DNA of 64,000 bases, taken from NCBI GenBank assembly GCA_943788005.1, contig CALSOP010000006.1, positions 78,803-142,802 on the forward strand, read 5' to 3'. How positions within the stretch are numbered: position 1 is the first letter of the stretch; each line of letters opens with the position of its first letter. Under the pieces are notes generated by a model. The model did not search any database, was not told the origin of the DNA, and saw only the letters and a list, made by a program, of their open reading frames with translations. This stretch comes from an uncultured Gammaproteobacteria bacterium (GTDB taxonomy: Bacteria; Pseudomonadota; Gammaproteobacteria; Eutrophobiales; Eutrophobiaceae). This document shows, in pieces, positions 7,870-16,817 of the stretch. The position numbers and the translations under genes are program-made.

Positions 7870-8484
7870 TTACTCAAATACAAAAAACTGAGGCATTTCT
7901 TCTGGAGCATCATCCTCCAGTCCCCAGACATCACTCATCCTTACCGTCTCTGACGTATCTAAAATGCCACCCATATTAGTTGGGTGAAGGCCTTTCTTTT
8001 TAAGAACTGCCAGAGAATCTTTGGTGCCCCGTATGACACTTTTAATGCTTTCAAAATCCAGAGTGTTCTCTAGTGTTTTATGCGCTAAGCGTATTCGGAA
8101 AAAAGCTAAAATTGCATCTGCCGGTTCAGCCGAAGGAACACCAAGTATTTTTGCGACTTCAATTATTCGCCCGACGCCTTCTTCTATAACAGGCAACTCG
8201 ACCTTAAGCCTATCTTCTGCTTTTTCAGGAAGCTCAAGTATTTTATGAAAGTCGATATAGCCAAGTTCATAAAGATCACCCATATCTTTAAATGGATGAA
8301 CATCAATAGATAAATAGCGCAACGAGCATCCCGTCTCCTCAATATCTGCTTGCACCATACAAAACTGTATTGCCTCTTGCACAAAATCAATAAACATTGA
8401 AACTTGTGCTTCTTCTTCACCTTTGATTGGTGCCCCGGCTACTTGCTCAAACTCAGCCTCTGAAAATGACGTCAATATGGTCAT
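7870..8484 (-). CDS. Hypothetical protein, acidic, soluble
   Basis: A 204-residue protein that I do not recognise. It has no signal peptide and no membrane segment. It is acidic and mostly helical in character, with a conserved-looking middle (RYLSIDVHPFKDMGDLYELGYIDF) and a C-terminus rich in acidic residues and proline (GLEDDAPEEMPQFF). The start at 8484 gives MTILTSFSEAEFEQ. Codon usage and continuity over 600 bases support a real gene. It stands alone, with 128 and 147 bases to its neighbours. Confidence 0.7.
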   Translation of the reverse strand: MTILTSFSEAEFEQVAGAPIKGEEEAQVSMFIDFVQEAIQFCMVQADIEETGCSLRYLSIDVHPFKDMGDLYELGYIDFHKILELPEKAEDRLKVELPVIEEGVGRIIEVAKILGVPSAEPADAILAFFRIRLAHKTLENTLDFESIKSVIRGTKDSLAVLKKKGLHPTNMGGILDTSETVRMSDVWGLEDDAPEEMPQFFVFE

Positions 8485-8631
8485 GCTTATTTTAAAACCT
8501 CAAAATTATTAGTATTTTCAGCAGGATTCTAACGGTACTTGTGTATTCAGTACAGTTTCGAGTGATTAGCAGAATATTTACCCATGCCAAACTCCATTCA
8601 CTCAAGCCTAAAGCAAGCTTTTTCATAGCTA

Positions 8632-9096
8632 TTAACCACTCTTAGTATTCCTGTCATACATCACAATACTACCGGTTACTGCTACATTTAAAGAATACGC
8701 TCCTGGGAGCTTTATCAAAGATTGGCATTGCTCCAGAACCTGCGGTGGTAAACCGCTTATTTCATTTCCCAGTAGATATACGGCTCTGTCTGGGTGCTCA
8801 TACTCGCTTAATGCTATCGCATCTTTACCCATTTCTACCGCAACTAATCTAGTTGAGTAAGGTAAATGATCTTTCAATTCGTCAAACGTCTTGAAGTGAT
8901 ACAACGGTATTCTAGTCCATGACTTTGTGACGTCGCTTCCCTGATGCTTATATTTTTTATCGACCGTAAAGATAAAGCTCGCTCCCAATAAATAAGCTGA
9001 ACGCCAGAGTGTCCCTATATTTACTTCATCACTGTTATTCAGAATTCCAATTCCAAAAAAACCGTAATCGTCTTTAATTTCCTTTACTCGTGACAT
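8632..9096 (-). CDS. SpoU/TrmH-family RNA 2'-O-methyltransferase
   Basis: A 154-residue protein with the SPOUT trefoil-knot methyltransferase motifs. Motif 1 is at the N-terminus (LNNSDEVNIGTLWRSAYLLGA), motif 2 is LLGNEISGLPPQVL, and motif 3 is SLNVAVTGSIVMYDR. The family transfers a methyl group from S-adenosylmethionine to a ribose 2'-OH in tRNA or rRNA. The protein is shorter than full TrmH and RlmB, resembling a stand-alone catalytic domain, so the RNA target cannot be named. It is separated from the UbiA-like gene upstream by 39 bases on the same strand. Confidence 0.88.
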   Translation of the reverse strand: MSRVKEIKDDYGFFGIGILNNSDEVNIGTLWRSAYLLGASFIFTVDKKYKHQGSDVTKSWTRIPLYHFKTFDELKDHLPYSTRLVAVEMGKDAIALSEYEHPDRAVYLLGNEISGLPPQVLEQCQSLIKLPGAYSLNVAVTGSIVMYDRNTKSG

Positions 9097-9135
9097 TTAG
9101 AATGTCTCACCCCTCTTTATCGTCATAATAAATGA

Positions 9136-10026
9136 TTAACCACAGACAATGGCTATTCCAAGTAGTAATGGCGTTAATAATGCCGCTGCTACATTTGCTG
9201 CCAAATATTGCGGATGCAGCCCAATTCTTGCGCCGAATTTTATTGCTCCTAAAAGTGAAAACATCGAGAACAATATAGGAATGAGAGCGATGACACTCAA
9301 GCTTGGGATAGCCTCACTGAAAATAAAATAAATGATCAATGAATATGCCGTCAGCATAAAAATGGTATACATGATATTACTGTTTTTTATGCCATAGGTA
9401 ATTGGATAAGTATTTCTTCCAATAGTCGAATCAGCTTCTATATCTGGGTATTGATTCAATAAGAGTAGATTGTTGACCAGAAAAAAAGGCACGAGTGCGA
9501 TCATCCACGCCTGATTCGAATGCCCACCGGTCAAGACAACATTAGCACCAACAACCATAAGCATCCCAAAACCCAAACCTGGAGCAATAAGACATAAGAA
9601 AGGGGAGCGATTAATCCATTTTGTATACGCAGTTATAAGAACGACACCAACTAAGCCAATCGGCATGATTTCCATGCCGTATTCAATCACAAGACTCACG
9701 CCGATTGTTATCGTCACCGCTAACGACACTAGTCCAAGAACTAGTACTGATTTAGCCATCTCAGGGTTGTCAGGCAATGCACCACTACCACCGCTAAACG
9801 GTGTTTTCCTGGTAATGAGGTCCAATCCACTTTTAAAGTCATCGTACTCATTAAGCGTGTTAACACTGATATGGGCAGCAATAGCACCGATAAATATGAT
9901 GCTAAGTGTAGCCAGGTCAATTGACGGATGAACTACGTACGCGGTGCTAAAGCCTAAAAATATACAGACAGGTGTTAAAACGAGAAAGGGTGCACGAATT
10001 GTCTGAAGCAAGGTTTTAATTTGCAT
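9136..10026 (-). CDS. UbiA-family prenyltransferase (MenA-like)
   Basis: A 296-residue integral membrane protein with about eight hydrophobic helices. The first aspartate-rich motif is NTLNEYDDFKSGLD (N-x3-D-x2-SGxD form, as in MenA-type members). The second is NQYPDIEAD. Members attach a polyprenyl chain to an aromatic or quinone head group using Mg2+. No other quinone or carotenoid gene adjoins it, so the acceptor is unknown. The ATG lies about 50 bases downstream of the HerA-like gene on the same strand. Confidence 0.87.
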   Translation of the reverse strand: MQIKTLLQTIRAPFLVLTPVCIFLGFSTAYVVHPSIDLATLSIIFIGAIAAHISVNTLNEYDDFKSGLDLITRKTPFSGGSGALPDNPEMAKSVLVLGLVSLAVTITIGVSLVIEYGMEIMPIGLVGVVLITAYTKWINRSPFLCLIAPGLGFGMLMVVGANVVLTGGHSNQAWMIALVPFFLVNNLLLLNQYPDIEADSTIGRNTYPITYGIKNSNIMYTIFMLTAYSLIIYFIFSEAIPSLSVIALIPILFSMFSLLGAIKFGARIGLHPQYLAANVAAALLTPLLLGIAIVCG

Positions 10027-10079
10027 CTTTTAATTATCTTTAGTTAGCAATTAAGACCAGAGTATAGGTTGATGCACAT

Positions 10080-11552
10080 TCATTTCCCAAACATTGATCC
10101 TAGTATTCCACGAATAATTTTTCGTCCCAAGGCACTCCCCATACTCCGCGCGACACTTTTCATCAACGCTTCACCAATACCCTGTCGGTTACTACCTCGC
10201 TTAGCGGGTTGTTTTGCATTTGTTGCTTGTTTTGCTTGAGCCTTCTCTACTTTTTGCACAGTTTTCTTAGCACGCTTTTGCAATATTTCATGCGCTGAAT
10301 TCCTATCTAAAGATTCATTGTAACTATCACCAATAATTGACTTTTCAATAACCTCAGCGCGTTCCGTTGCTTTTAACGGTCCAATACGTGATTGTGGCGG
10401 TCTGATTAAAGTGCGCTCAACTGGTGTAGGACTACCCTTTTCATCGAGAACAGAAACCAATGCTTCGCCTGTGCCTAGCTCAGTAATAATTTGTTTACAA
10501 TCAAAGCTTGGATTTTGACGAAATGTTTCAGCAACGGTCTTAACTACTTTTTTATCTTTTGGAGTAAATGCACGCAAGGCATGCTGAATACGCAAGCCGA
10601 GTTGCCCTAATATATCTTCAGGTATATCAGTGGGATTTTGACTTATAAAATATATACCCACACATTTAGATCTAATCAAGCGAACAACTTGTTCGATTTT
10701 GTCGACTAATGAACGCGGCGCTCGATCAAACAACAAATGTGCTTCATCAAAAAAGAAGACTAATTTTGGTTTTTTAGCATCCCCTACTTCGGGTAGTTGT
10801 TCAAACAACTCTGATAGCAACCATAGTAGAAATGAAGCATAGAGTTTTGGTGACTGCGATGACAGTTTGGTCGCATCAAGTATATTAATAATGCCACGAC
10901 CATCTTCATCTCTTTGCATTAGGTCGCGTAAGCCCAATGCAGGTTCGCCGAAAAAATTCTTTGCGCCTTGTTGATCAAGAACTAATAATCTTCGCTGAAT
11001 CGCAGCGACACTGGCTTTAGATATATTGCCGTAATTTGAACTTAGCTCACTGGCATTTTCAGCCATCCAACTGAGCATCGACCGTAGATCTTTAAGATCT
11101 AGTAACAATAACCCTTCGTCATCCGCAATACTGAAACAAGCATAGAGAATACCGCTCTGAGTATCATTTAACTCTAGTAAATTCGATAACAATAATGGTC
11201 CCATTTCCGAGATAGTTGTTCGAATCGGATGTCCTTTTTTACCAAACATATCCCAAAAAACAACCGGGTTAGCATTAAAGGCAAAATCTTTAATCGGTAT
11301 CTCAGCAAGGCGTTCATCAATCTTGGGATGTGGCGCGCCTGCTTTTGCAAGGCCGGACAAATCACCTTTTATGTCTGCTACAAATACGGGCACGCCCAAC
11401 TGGGAAAATCCTTCTGCCAAAATTTGCAACGTTACCGTTTTACCTGTGCCTGTAGCACCGGCAATCATGCCGTGACGATTACTTAATTTGGCTAGTTGGC
11501 TTATAAGCTTCCCGTTAGCACCACCGATCGTTAATTGCGTTTTATTATTCAT
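10080..11552 (-). CDS. HerA-like ATPase of the DUF853/YjgR family
   Basis: A 490-residue cytoplasmic ATPase. Walker A is GATGTGKT at about residue 32-39, followed by VFVADIKGDLSGLAKAG. Walker B is KLVFFFDEAHLLFD, and a C-terminal helicase-like segment contains FISQNPTDIPEDILGQLG. The C-terminus is lysine- and alanine-rich (KRAKKTVQKVEKAQAKQ). This matches the YjgR/DUF853 family of HerA-FtsK-type ATPases, whose cellular role is not established. The usual length is about 500, so it looks complete. It lies upstream of the UbiA-like gene on the same strand. Confidence 0.93.
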   Translation of the reverse strand: MNNKTQLTIGGANGKLISQLAKLSNRHGMIAGATGTGKTVTLQILAEGFSQLGVPVFVADIKGDLSGLAKAGAPHPKIDERLAEIPIKDFAFNANPVVFWDMFGKKGHPIRTTISEMGPLLLSNLLELNDTQSGILYACFSIADDEGLLLLDLKDLRSMLSWMAENASELSSNYGNISKASVAAIQRRLLVLDQQGAKNFFGEPALGLRDLMQRDEDGRGIINILDATKLSSQSPKLYASFLLWLLSELFEQLPEVGDAKKPKLVFFFDEAHLLFDRAPRSLVDKIEQVVRLIRSKCVGIYFISQNPTDIPEDILGQLGLRIQHALRAFTPKDKKVVKTVAETFRQNPSFDCKQIITELGTGEALVSVLDEKGSPTPVERTLIRPPQSRIGPLKATERAEVIEKSIIGDSYNESLDRNSAHEILQKRAKKTVQKVEKAQAKQATNAKQPAKRGSNRQGIGEALMKSVARSMGSALGRKIIRGILGSMFGK

Positions 11553-11580
11553 AGTTCTTTATATTAAATTCATGATAGTT

Positions 11581-12135
11581 TTATATTGCTTTACCTTTCT
11601 TCAACAGTTCTTTTATTAGTTCTTTTTCTTTCAGGCCACTACTATCACCACCTATAAAAGTGCTAGAACCAGAAGAAAAACTGCTGCCAAAAGTGTCCAC
11701 TAAATTGACTGTTTGTCCAAGCCCACTTAAAAAATCCTCATCGCTCAGCGTTGATAACGGGTGTATGTAAGCGCTCCATAATGTTTCCTTGGCTATGGCA
11801 TAACGTGCATCTAAAGCACTATCAAAGTTTGCTTGCATGATTCGGTACAGGTGCTTTTCTGTGAGTTCGGACGTCTCTGTAATGGGTATAACGATGCGCA
11901 TCCGGTCCGCAGTCTCATCGGTAATAACAGTGACTGCATGGTTGCCTACTTTCAATTGCCACATGCCATTAGTGCCCTCAGGAGTCTTGTCTAATCGACG
12001 AATAATCTCTTCTAGTCGACTATTATTCATGGAGCATGTCTTAGCTTGCTCAGGTTCTATAGTTTCTGCAAAAGCTAAAAAAGAACTTAGAGAAAATAAA
12101 ACAATAAAAAATAATTTAGATATTCGATCAGTCAT
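11581..12135 (-). CDS. Secreted hypothetical protein
   Basis: A 184-residue protein with a clear Sec signal peptide: a basic start MTDRISK, a hydrophobic core LFFIVLFSLSSFLAF, and a likely cleavage after AFA. The mature part has a mixed alpha/beta pattern (WQLKVGNHAVTVITDE...RMRIVIPI...LTEKHLYRIMQANFDSALDARYAI), loosely like YbjN/type III chaperone-like folds. It ends in a serine/glycine-rich stretch and a lysine-rich helix. I do not recognise a named family. It lies 28 bases upstream of the HerA-like gene on the same strand and may share its transcript. Confidence 0.75.
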   Translation of the reverse strand: MTDRISKLFFIVLFSLSSFLAFAETIEPEQAKTCSMNNSRLEEIIRRLDKTPEGTNGMWQLKVGNHAVTVITDETADRMRIVIPITETSELTEKHLYRIMQANFDSALDARYAIAKETLWSAYIHPLSTLSDEDFLSGLGQTVNLVDTFGSSFSSGSSTFIGGDSSGLKEKELIKELLKKGKAI

Positions 12136-12418
12136 CTTGATTCTCCTCTATCACGATTCAGGAGACCATGTATTTATGATTCCAATAAATGATTACTATA
12201 TTTAGTATCACTGGAAGTCATTAAACAAAACAGGCCAATGTTAATAGTATGTGATATTCAGCCAAGAATCGAAGAAAAAATAATCTAGCAGTTCAGGCTT
12301 TTTACCCATGTTCCCAGATATGAATGCCTTAATTATGACTTTATGAGAAGTTGCTCAAAGGCATAAAAAAAATATTTAATGGGTAGAACGACGGGCTTTA
12401 TACCTATTTTAAATCAAG

Positions 12419-13264
12419 CTAGACAGGGACATGGCTTGTCCAATTAGGGTGTTCATCAGCACGCTTTATCATCTCGCGTAGCACATCATGAGACCTTTTC
12501 AATTTCACATAAGGGTCTCCCCCCTCTTCCCATCCAAGATAACCGAACATACCTTCGTAACCTTTATTTTTTAAGGCGCCAATGATGGCGAAGTTGTCTA
12601 ATTCGCCCACATCCAATGGTTCAACTGTAGCAACACCTGCGAATCCCAGAGGACTTTGACGACTACCTGACAAATGTACCTTGCGTAGATGAGGATAAAC
12701 CTCGTTGAGAACGCGGCTTGGGCTACCTCCTTCTAATGCATACCAATGGAAGCTTGTGAACACAATCCCAAGATTAGGATGGTTGATTGCTCTGCATAAA
12801 CGAACCGCGTCACTATGTCGTTCTAGCCAAAACTTTATGTGTGTATACAAAAGTATATCGATTCCACGACGCTCACATATTTCCAACGCCTGCTTAAGCC
12901 AATCACTGACAGGTTCATCTCCTTGCGTAGAAGACGGTGATATCCCTCTACCAGCACTGCGTATGGAAAGGTCTATTTGAGTACAGCCTTGAATATTTTC
13001 AAGTAGCGTTAGAATGCCACTATTATGAGGATGATCTGTCGGATAATCTAAATCAAGAACAATATAAATGCCTGTGGCATCAAGACCATGCTTTTCTTTA
13101 ACTGTAGCGAGGACATCTGCAGTTTGCCAACGCGTGCCATCCCAGATGGAACGATGAATTCCATCGTAGCCAATCTCTTTAATCATTTCGCATTGTGCAT
13201 CAAAATCGTAGACACCTTGGGTATTGTAAAAGGCGAAATCCATAGCATAAATTTTATTGATCAT
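12419..13264 (-). CDS. Sugar phosphate isomerase/epimerase-family TIM-barrel protein
   Basis: A 281-residue protein of the xylose-isomerase-like/AP-endonuclease-2 TIM-barrel superfamily (IolE/IolI-type). Typical elements are EIGYDGIHRSIWDG near residue 30, a metal-ligand-type segment ILLYTHIKFWLERHSDAVRLCRAI, then GIVFTSFHWYALEG, a strand with HLRKVHLSG, and the final GYEGMFGYLGWEEGGDPY. These enzymes isomerise or dehydrate sugars or polyols with a divalent metal. The substrate cannot be told. It follows the LLM oxidoreductase gene by 23 bases on the same strand, so the two probably form an operon. Confidence 0.82.
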   Translation of the reverse strand: MINKIYAMDFAFYNTQGVYDFDAQCEMIKEIGYDGIHRSIWDGTRWQTADVLATVKEKHGLDATGIYIVLDLDYPTDHPHNSGILTLLENIQGCTQIDLSIRSAGRGISPSSTQGDEPVSDWLKQALEICERRGIDILLYTHIKFWLERHSDAVRLCRAINHPNLGIVFTSFHWYALEGGSPSRVLNEVYPHLRKVHLSGSRQSPLGFAGVATVEPLDVGELDNFAIIGALKNKGYEGMFGYLGWEEGGDPYVKLKRSHDVLREMIKRADEHPNWTSHVPV

Positions 13265-13287
13265 CTCTTTTCTCGTCGTGTAACTGA

Positions 13288-14259
13288 TTAATTATTGATT
13301 TTAAAATTAGGCAGCACAGTCTCACCGATTTCAGCGATAACTTCTTCAGCGGGCCGTTTACCTATTTTAAGATTTAAGGCCACATGGTTTACCCCGATAA
13401 GCTGACATTGTTCCAAAAATTCAGTCAGTACCTTTGTACCACCCCTAAAACCAAGATGAATCGGCGTAGGTGCTTCGTCAGGATCTTCGCTTAAATCGAT
13501 ATAAAACGATTGCGCAAACGGTTTGAATTTTTCATTAGCATTTTTTTTCAATTCTTCACGCCATTGTTGAATAATCTTAGCTTGACTATCAAGCGGCCGA
13601 GGATAAGTAATCCAACCGTCTGCGTTAGCGGCTATCCAGCCTAAACTCTGCTGGCTGTTTCCGGTAACCAGAAAGGGTAATTTACCAACCGGCTTGGGTA
13701 TCGTGTCCGCCATCCCTTTTAATACCGATGATTGACACTGGATATGAGGAAAACTTTCTTCCAGGGCTTGTTTTATTACGTCGAAATGGTCTCTGAATCG
13801 TTCGCCTCTTGTTTCAATATCGACATTAAATGCGGGGAACTCTACAGGCCTATCTCCAGAGGCAACCCCTAATACTAATCTGCCATTTGATAATTGGTCT
13901 ATAGACGCAGCAGCTTTCGCTGTATGCAGAGGGTGCCGGATCGGTAAAATAACTGAACCTGTAGCAAGTGTAATATCTTTGGTCTGAGCGGCTATCCAAC
14001 TAAGATATACCCACACGTCAAAGATTTGTCCAACATCACCAAAACTGGGGTCGCGTAAAGGCACATCTCTAAACCAAAGCGCAGCATAACCCAACTCTTC
14101 GGTCAATTTAGCAAGACGTTCTTGATCTTGCATCGCAGGAACATCTCTTTCATATGATTCGAGTGGACAAAATATTCCCAGCGATAGCTTATTTTCAACA
14201 AACATACGTTTAAATCCGTTTCCAGACTCAATGGTTGCGGATGAATTTACTTCAAGCAC
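13288..14259 (-). CDS. LLM-class flavin-dependent oxidoreductase (TIGR03571-like)
   Basis: A luciferase-like monooxygenase fold. Landmarks are LGIFCPLESYERDVPAMQ, ELGYAALWFRDVPLRDPSFGDVGQIFD, LATGSVILPIRHPLHTAKAAAS, and NGRLVLGVASGDRPVEFPAF, which is the pattern of the TIGR03571 subgroup. Such enzymes use FMN or F420. The substrate is unknown. The open frame extends upstream to a TTG at 14328, but I chose the GTG at 14259 because a strong GGGAGG lies at 14265-14270 with 5-base spacing, giving 323 residues. The isomerase-like gene follows closely downstream. Confidence 0.85.
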   Translation of the reverse strand: MLEVNSSATIESGNGFKRMFVENKLSLGIFCPLESYERDVPAMQDQERLAKLTEELGYAALWFRDVPLRDPSFGDVGQIFDVWVYLSWIAAQTKDITLATGSVILPIRHPLHTAKAAASIDQLSNGRLVLGVASGDRPVEFPAFNVDIETRGERFRDHFDVIKQALEESFPHIQCQSSVLKGMADTIPKPVGKLPFLVTGNSQQSLGWIAANADGWITYPRPLDSQAKIIQQWREELKKNANEKFKPFAQSFYIDLSEDPDEAPTPIHLGFRGGTKVLTEFLEQCQLIGVNHVALNLKIGKRPAEEVIAEIGETVLPNFKINN

Positions 14260-14539
14260 AGAGGCCTCCCAGTTGCGTTTTAGCGCGTCATTTTGTTTAT
14301 AACAATTCTGACTCTTGAATTGGTGCAAAAAAAGTGATTGAACTGTACAGCGAAATTTAGTTTTTACAAACGAATTAGCTTTATTTAAGTATTACATTCC
14401 TGTTCTATATAAATGCGCCTCATACACTTGAGTTTTGTGCCTCTAAAAAACCTTCAGGTTTGTAAATTAGTTCAGAGGTTATATGATGTGAAAATCGTAA
14501 CAGTTTAATTTTGACTAAATTAACCAGGAGATCCTCTCG

Positions 14540-15526
14540 ATGCAAGCCGATGCAAAGAAGCAGAGCTGGATGTATGAAAATATGTTCAAAAGCCGTTATT
14601 ACGAAGAATGCATGGAGGCTGCTTATCTAGAAGGCAAGCAACCCGTATTTAACATGGCCAACGGCCCTGTTCCCGGCGAAATGCATCTGTCCAATGGGCA
14701 GGAACCCTGCGCTGTCGGTGTTTGTGCCCACCTCGATGCCGACGATGCCGTTTTTGCTACACATCGGCCACACCACATTGCCATAGCCAAGGGCGTTGAT
14801 TTAAAAGCCATGACTGCAGAGATATTTGGTAAAAAAACTGGTCTATCTGGTGGTCGTGGTGGTCATATGCATTTATTTGATACCAAAGTAAATTTTGCCT
14901 GTAGCGGCATCATTGCTGAAGGCATGGGTCCCGCAGCCGGAGTAGCGCTAGCACGAAAACTCCGCAATGAACCCGGCGTCGCCGTAGCCTTTATTGGCGA
15001 GGGCGCTGCTAACCAAGGCGGCTTTCATGAAACCATGAATCTTGCCGCGGTCTGGAAACTCCCCTTTGTTTGCATCATTGAAGACAATGCTTGGGGTATT
15101 TCTGTCGCTAAAACAGATGCAACAGCAGTACCCAGAAACGATGTTCGTGCAGCTGCCTATGGAATTCCCGGAGAATATGTAGAAGGAAATGATCCTTTGG
15201 CTATATATGATGCGGCAGAACGTGCCATTAACAGAGCACGGGCAGGAGAAGGTCCCAGTCTGATAGAAATAGAAACATACCGTTTGGCTGGGCACTTTAT
15301 GGGCGATGCTGAAGCCTATCGCCCCGAAGGCGAAAAAGACGGCCTTTTGGCGAAAGACCCTATCCCAGCATTTCGAAAACATCTATTAGACAGTGGTGTG
15401 ATTAATGAAGCTGCCTTGAAGAATATTGAAGGTGCTATGCATGCCGAGGTCGATGAGGCCTTTGAATTTGCCCGAGCTGCAGCTGAGCCCGAACCCGCTG
15501 AAGCACTAGAAAAAGTCTTTGCCTAG
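14540..15526 (+). CDS. Thiamine-dependent 2-oxoacid dehydrogenase E1 component, alpha subunit
   Basis: A 328-residue protein of the PDH-E1alpha/AcoA type. The thiamine-diphosphate-binding motif is present as GEGAANQG (normally GDG) with the downstream NAWGISV. Other landmarks are VFATHRPHHIAIAKG, KKTGLSGGRGGHMHLFD and YRLAGHFMGDAEAYRP. It decarboxylates a 2-oxoacid, or cleaves acetoin in the Aco branch, and passes the acyl group to a lipoyl domain. A strong AGGAGA ribosome site precedes the ATG. It is the first of three tightly spaced genes (9 bases to the beta subunit). The 210-base upstream gap contains AAACCTTCAGGTTT (14448-14461), a possible operator. Confidence 0.92.
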   Translation: MQADAKKQSWMYENMFKSRYYEECMEAAYLEGKQPVFNMANGPVPGEMHLSNGQEPCAVGVCAHLDADDAVFATHRPHHIAIAKGVDLKAMTAEIFGKKTGLSGGRGGHMHLFDTKVNFACSGIIAEGMGPAAGVALARKLRNEPGVAVAFIGEGAANQGGFHETMNLAAVWKLPFVCIIEDNAWGISVAKTDATAVPRNDVRAAAYGIPGEYVEGNDPLAIYDAAERAINRARAGEGPSLIEIETYRLAGHFMGDAEAYRPEGEKDGLLAKDPIPAFRKHLLDSGVINEAALKNIEGAMHAEVDEAFEFARAAAEPEPAEALEKVFA

Positions 15527-15535
15527 GAGAAAATT

Positions 15536-16552
15536 ATGGCCACACCTAAACGTAAATTAACCACAGCAAAGGCAATCAGTGAAGCTATTTCTCAAGAAAT
15601 GGAAGCTGATGAAAATGTTTTTGTCATGGGCGAAGATATCGCCAAACTCGGCGGTGTCTTTGGCACAACCACTGGTCTATTAGATAAATTTGGTCCTGAA
15701 CGCGTCCGCGATACCCCTATTTCAGAAACAGCCTTCATTGGTGCTGCTGTGGGTGCCGCTGCTGCAGGCATGCGTCCTATAGTAGAATTGATGTTTGTCG
15801 ATTTTTTCGGCGTTTGCATGGATGCGATCTATAACCTTGCAGCTAAAAACTGTTATTTCTCAGGCGGCAATCAACCTATTCCCATGGTACTGATGACCTC
15901 GGTGGGTGGTGGTTATGGGGATGCCGGCCAACACAGCCAATGTTTATATGGCACCTTTGCGCATTTGCCTGGAATGAAGGTAGTTGTTCCATCCAATGCT
16001 TATGATGCAAAAGGCCTGATGCATACCGCAGTTGCCGATGATAACCCGGTTATTTTCATGCTTCATAAAAACCTGCAAGGCATGGGCTGGCTAGGCACTG
16101 TTAAAAACTCAATCGTTGATGTGCCAAGAGAAACCTATGGTGTTCCCTTTGGTGAAGCTGCCATTGTTCGCGAAGGAAAAGACATTACGCTTGTTGGTCT
16201 GGGTGTTACAGTGCACATGGCACTTGATGCAGCAGAAGCCTTGGCTAAAGAAGGTGTTGAAGCTGAAGTGGTTGACCTTCGAACTTTAGTTCCACTTGAC
16301 CGTGACACCGTATTTAACTCAGTTTCCAAGACTGGACGACTATTAGTAATTGACGATGATTACATTAGTTATGGTGTTAGCGGTGAAATTATTTCATCTG
16401 TTGCAGAACAAGACAGCAGTATTTTTAAAACATCTCCACAACGAATTGCTTTCCCGGATATTCCAATACCCTTTACCCGACCGATGGAACAATTCGCTTT
16501 ACCTAACAAAGATAAGATTTTTAATGCCGTCAAAGAAATGATGAAGGATTAA
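15536..16552 (+). CDS. Thiamine-dependent 2-oxoacid dehydrogenase E1 component, beta subunit
   Basis: A 338-residue partner of the preceding E1alpha. Typical E1beta segments are FVMGEDIAKLGGVFGTT, RVRDTPISETAFIGAAVGAA, the loop GGGYGDAGQHSQ (histidine pair region), MKVVVPSNAYDAKGLM and EVVDLRTLVPLD. It forms the alpha2beta2 E1 heterotetramer. Subunit motifs do not let me choose between pyruvate, branched-chain 2-oxoacid and acetoin. It starts 9 bases after E1alpha and ends 4 bases before the lipoyl-domain gene. Confidence 0.93.
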   Translation: MATPKRKLTTAKAISEAISQEMEADENVFVMGEDIAKLGGVFGTTTGLLDKFGPERVRDTPISETAFIGAAVGAAAAGMRPIVELMFVDFFGVCMDAIYNLAAKNCYFSGGNQPIPMVLMTSVGGGYGDAGQHSQCLYGTFAHLPGMKVVVPSNAYDAKGLMHTAVADDNPVIFMLHKNLQGMGWLGTVKNSIVDVPRETYGVPFGEAAIVREGKDITLVGLGVTVHMALDAAEALAKEGVEAEVVDLRTLVPLDRDTVFNSVSKTGRLLVIDDDYISYGVSGEIISSVAEQDSSIFKTSPQRIAFPDIPIPFTRPMEQFALPNKDKIFNAVKEMMKD

Positions 16553-16556
16553 TAAC

Positions 16557-16784
16557 ATGGATATAAAAATTACAAACGACATAGTGGAAGATGGTGCAGA
16601 AGCCGTCATCGTTACCTGGTACTTTGAAGATGGTGATGACGTAGAAAAGGATGCGGTACTAGCAGATATCATGATTGAAAAAGCATCGCTTGAATTTCCG
16701 GCGCCCTGCTCTGGAAAATTAACTATCAAGAAAGAATGTGAAGTGGTCTTACAAGAAGGCGATATTATTGCCACTATTGAATGA
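16557..16784 (+). CDS. Stand-alone lipoyl-domain protein
   Basis: A 75-residue protein that is a single biotinyl/lipoyl domain. The lipoylated lysine sits in the hairpin turn DIMIEKASLEF, and the flanking glycine-containing strands (WYFEDGDDVEKD and LQEGDIIATIE) are typical of lipoyl domains of 2-oxoacid dehydrogenase complexes. No acyltransferase (E2 core) or peripheral-subunit-binding domain is attached, and no E2 or E3 gene follows. The next gene is convergent. It therefore acts as a free swinging domain for the E1 encoded just upstream, or its E2 partner lies elsewhere. Confidence 0.9.
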   Translation: MDIKITNDIVEDGAEAVIVTWYFEDGDDVEKDAVLADIMIEKASLEFPAPCSGKLTIKKECEVVLQEGDIIATIE

Positions 16785-16817
16785 TGAACGTGCCCAGAAA
16801 GATCTAAACGATTAATT

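Noticed and set aside
14448..14461. Inverted repeat AAACCT-TC-AGGTTT upstream of the E1 operon as an operator.
   Set aside because: Too short to assign, and the regulator is not encoded nearby; mentioned only as a possibility in the E1alpha entry.
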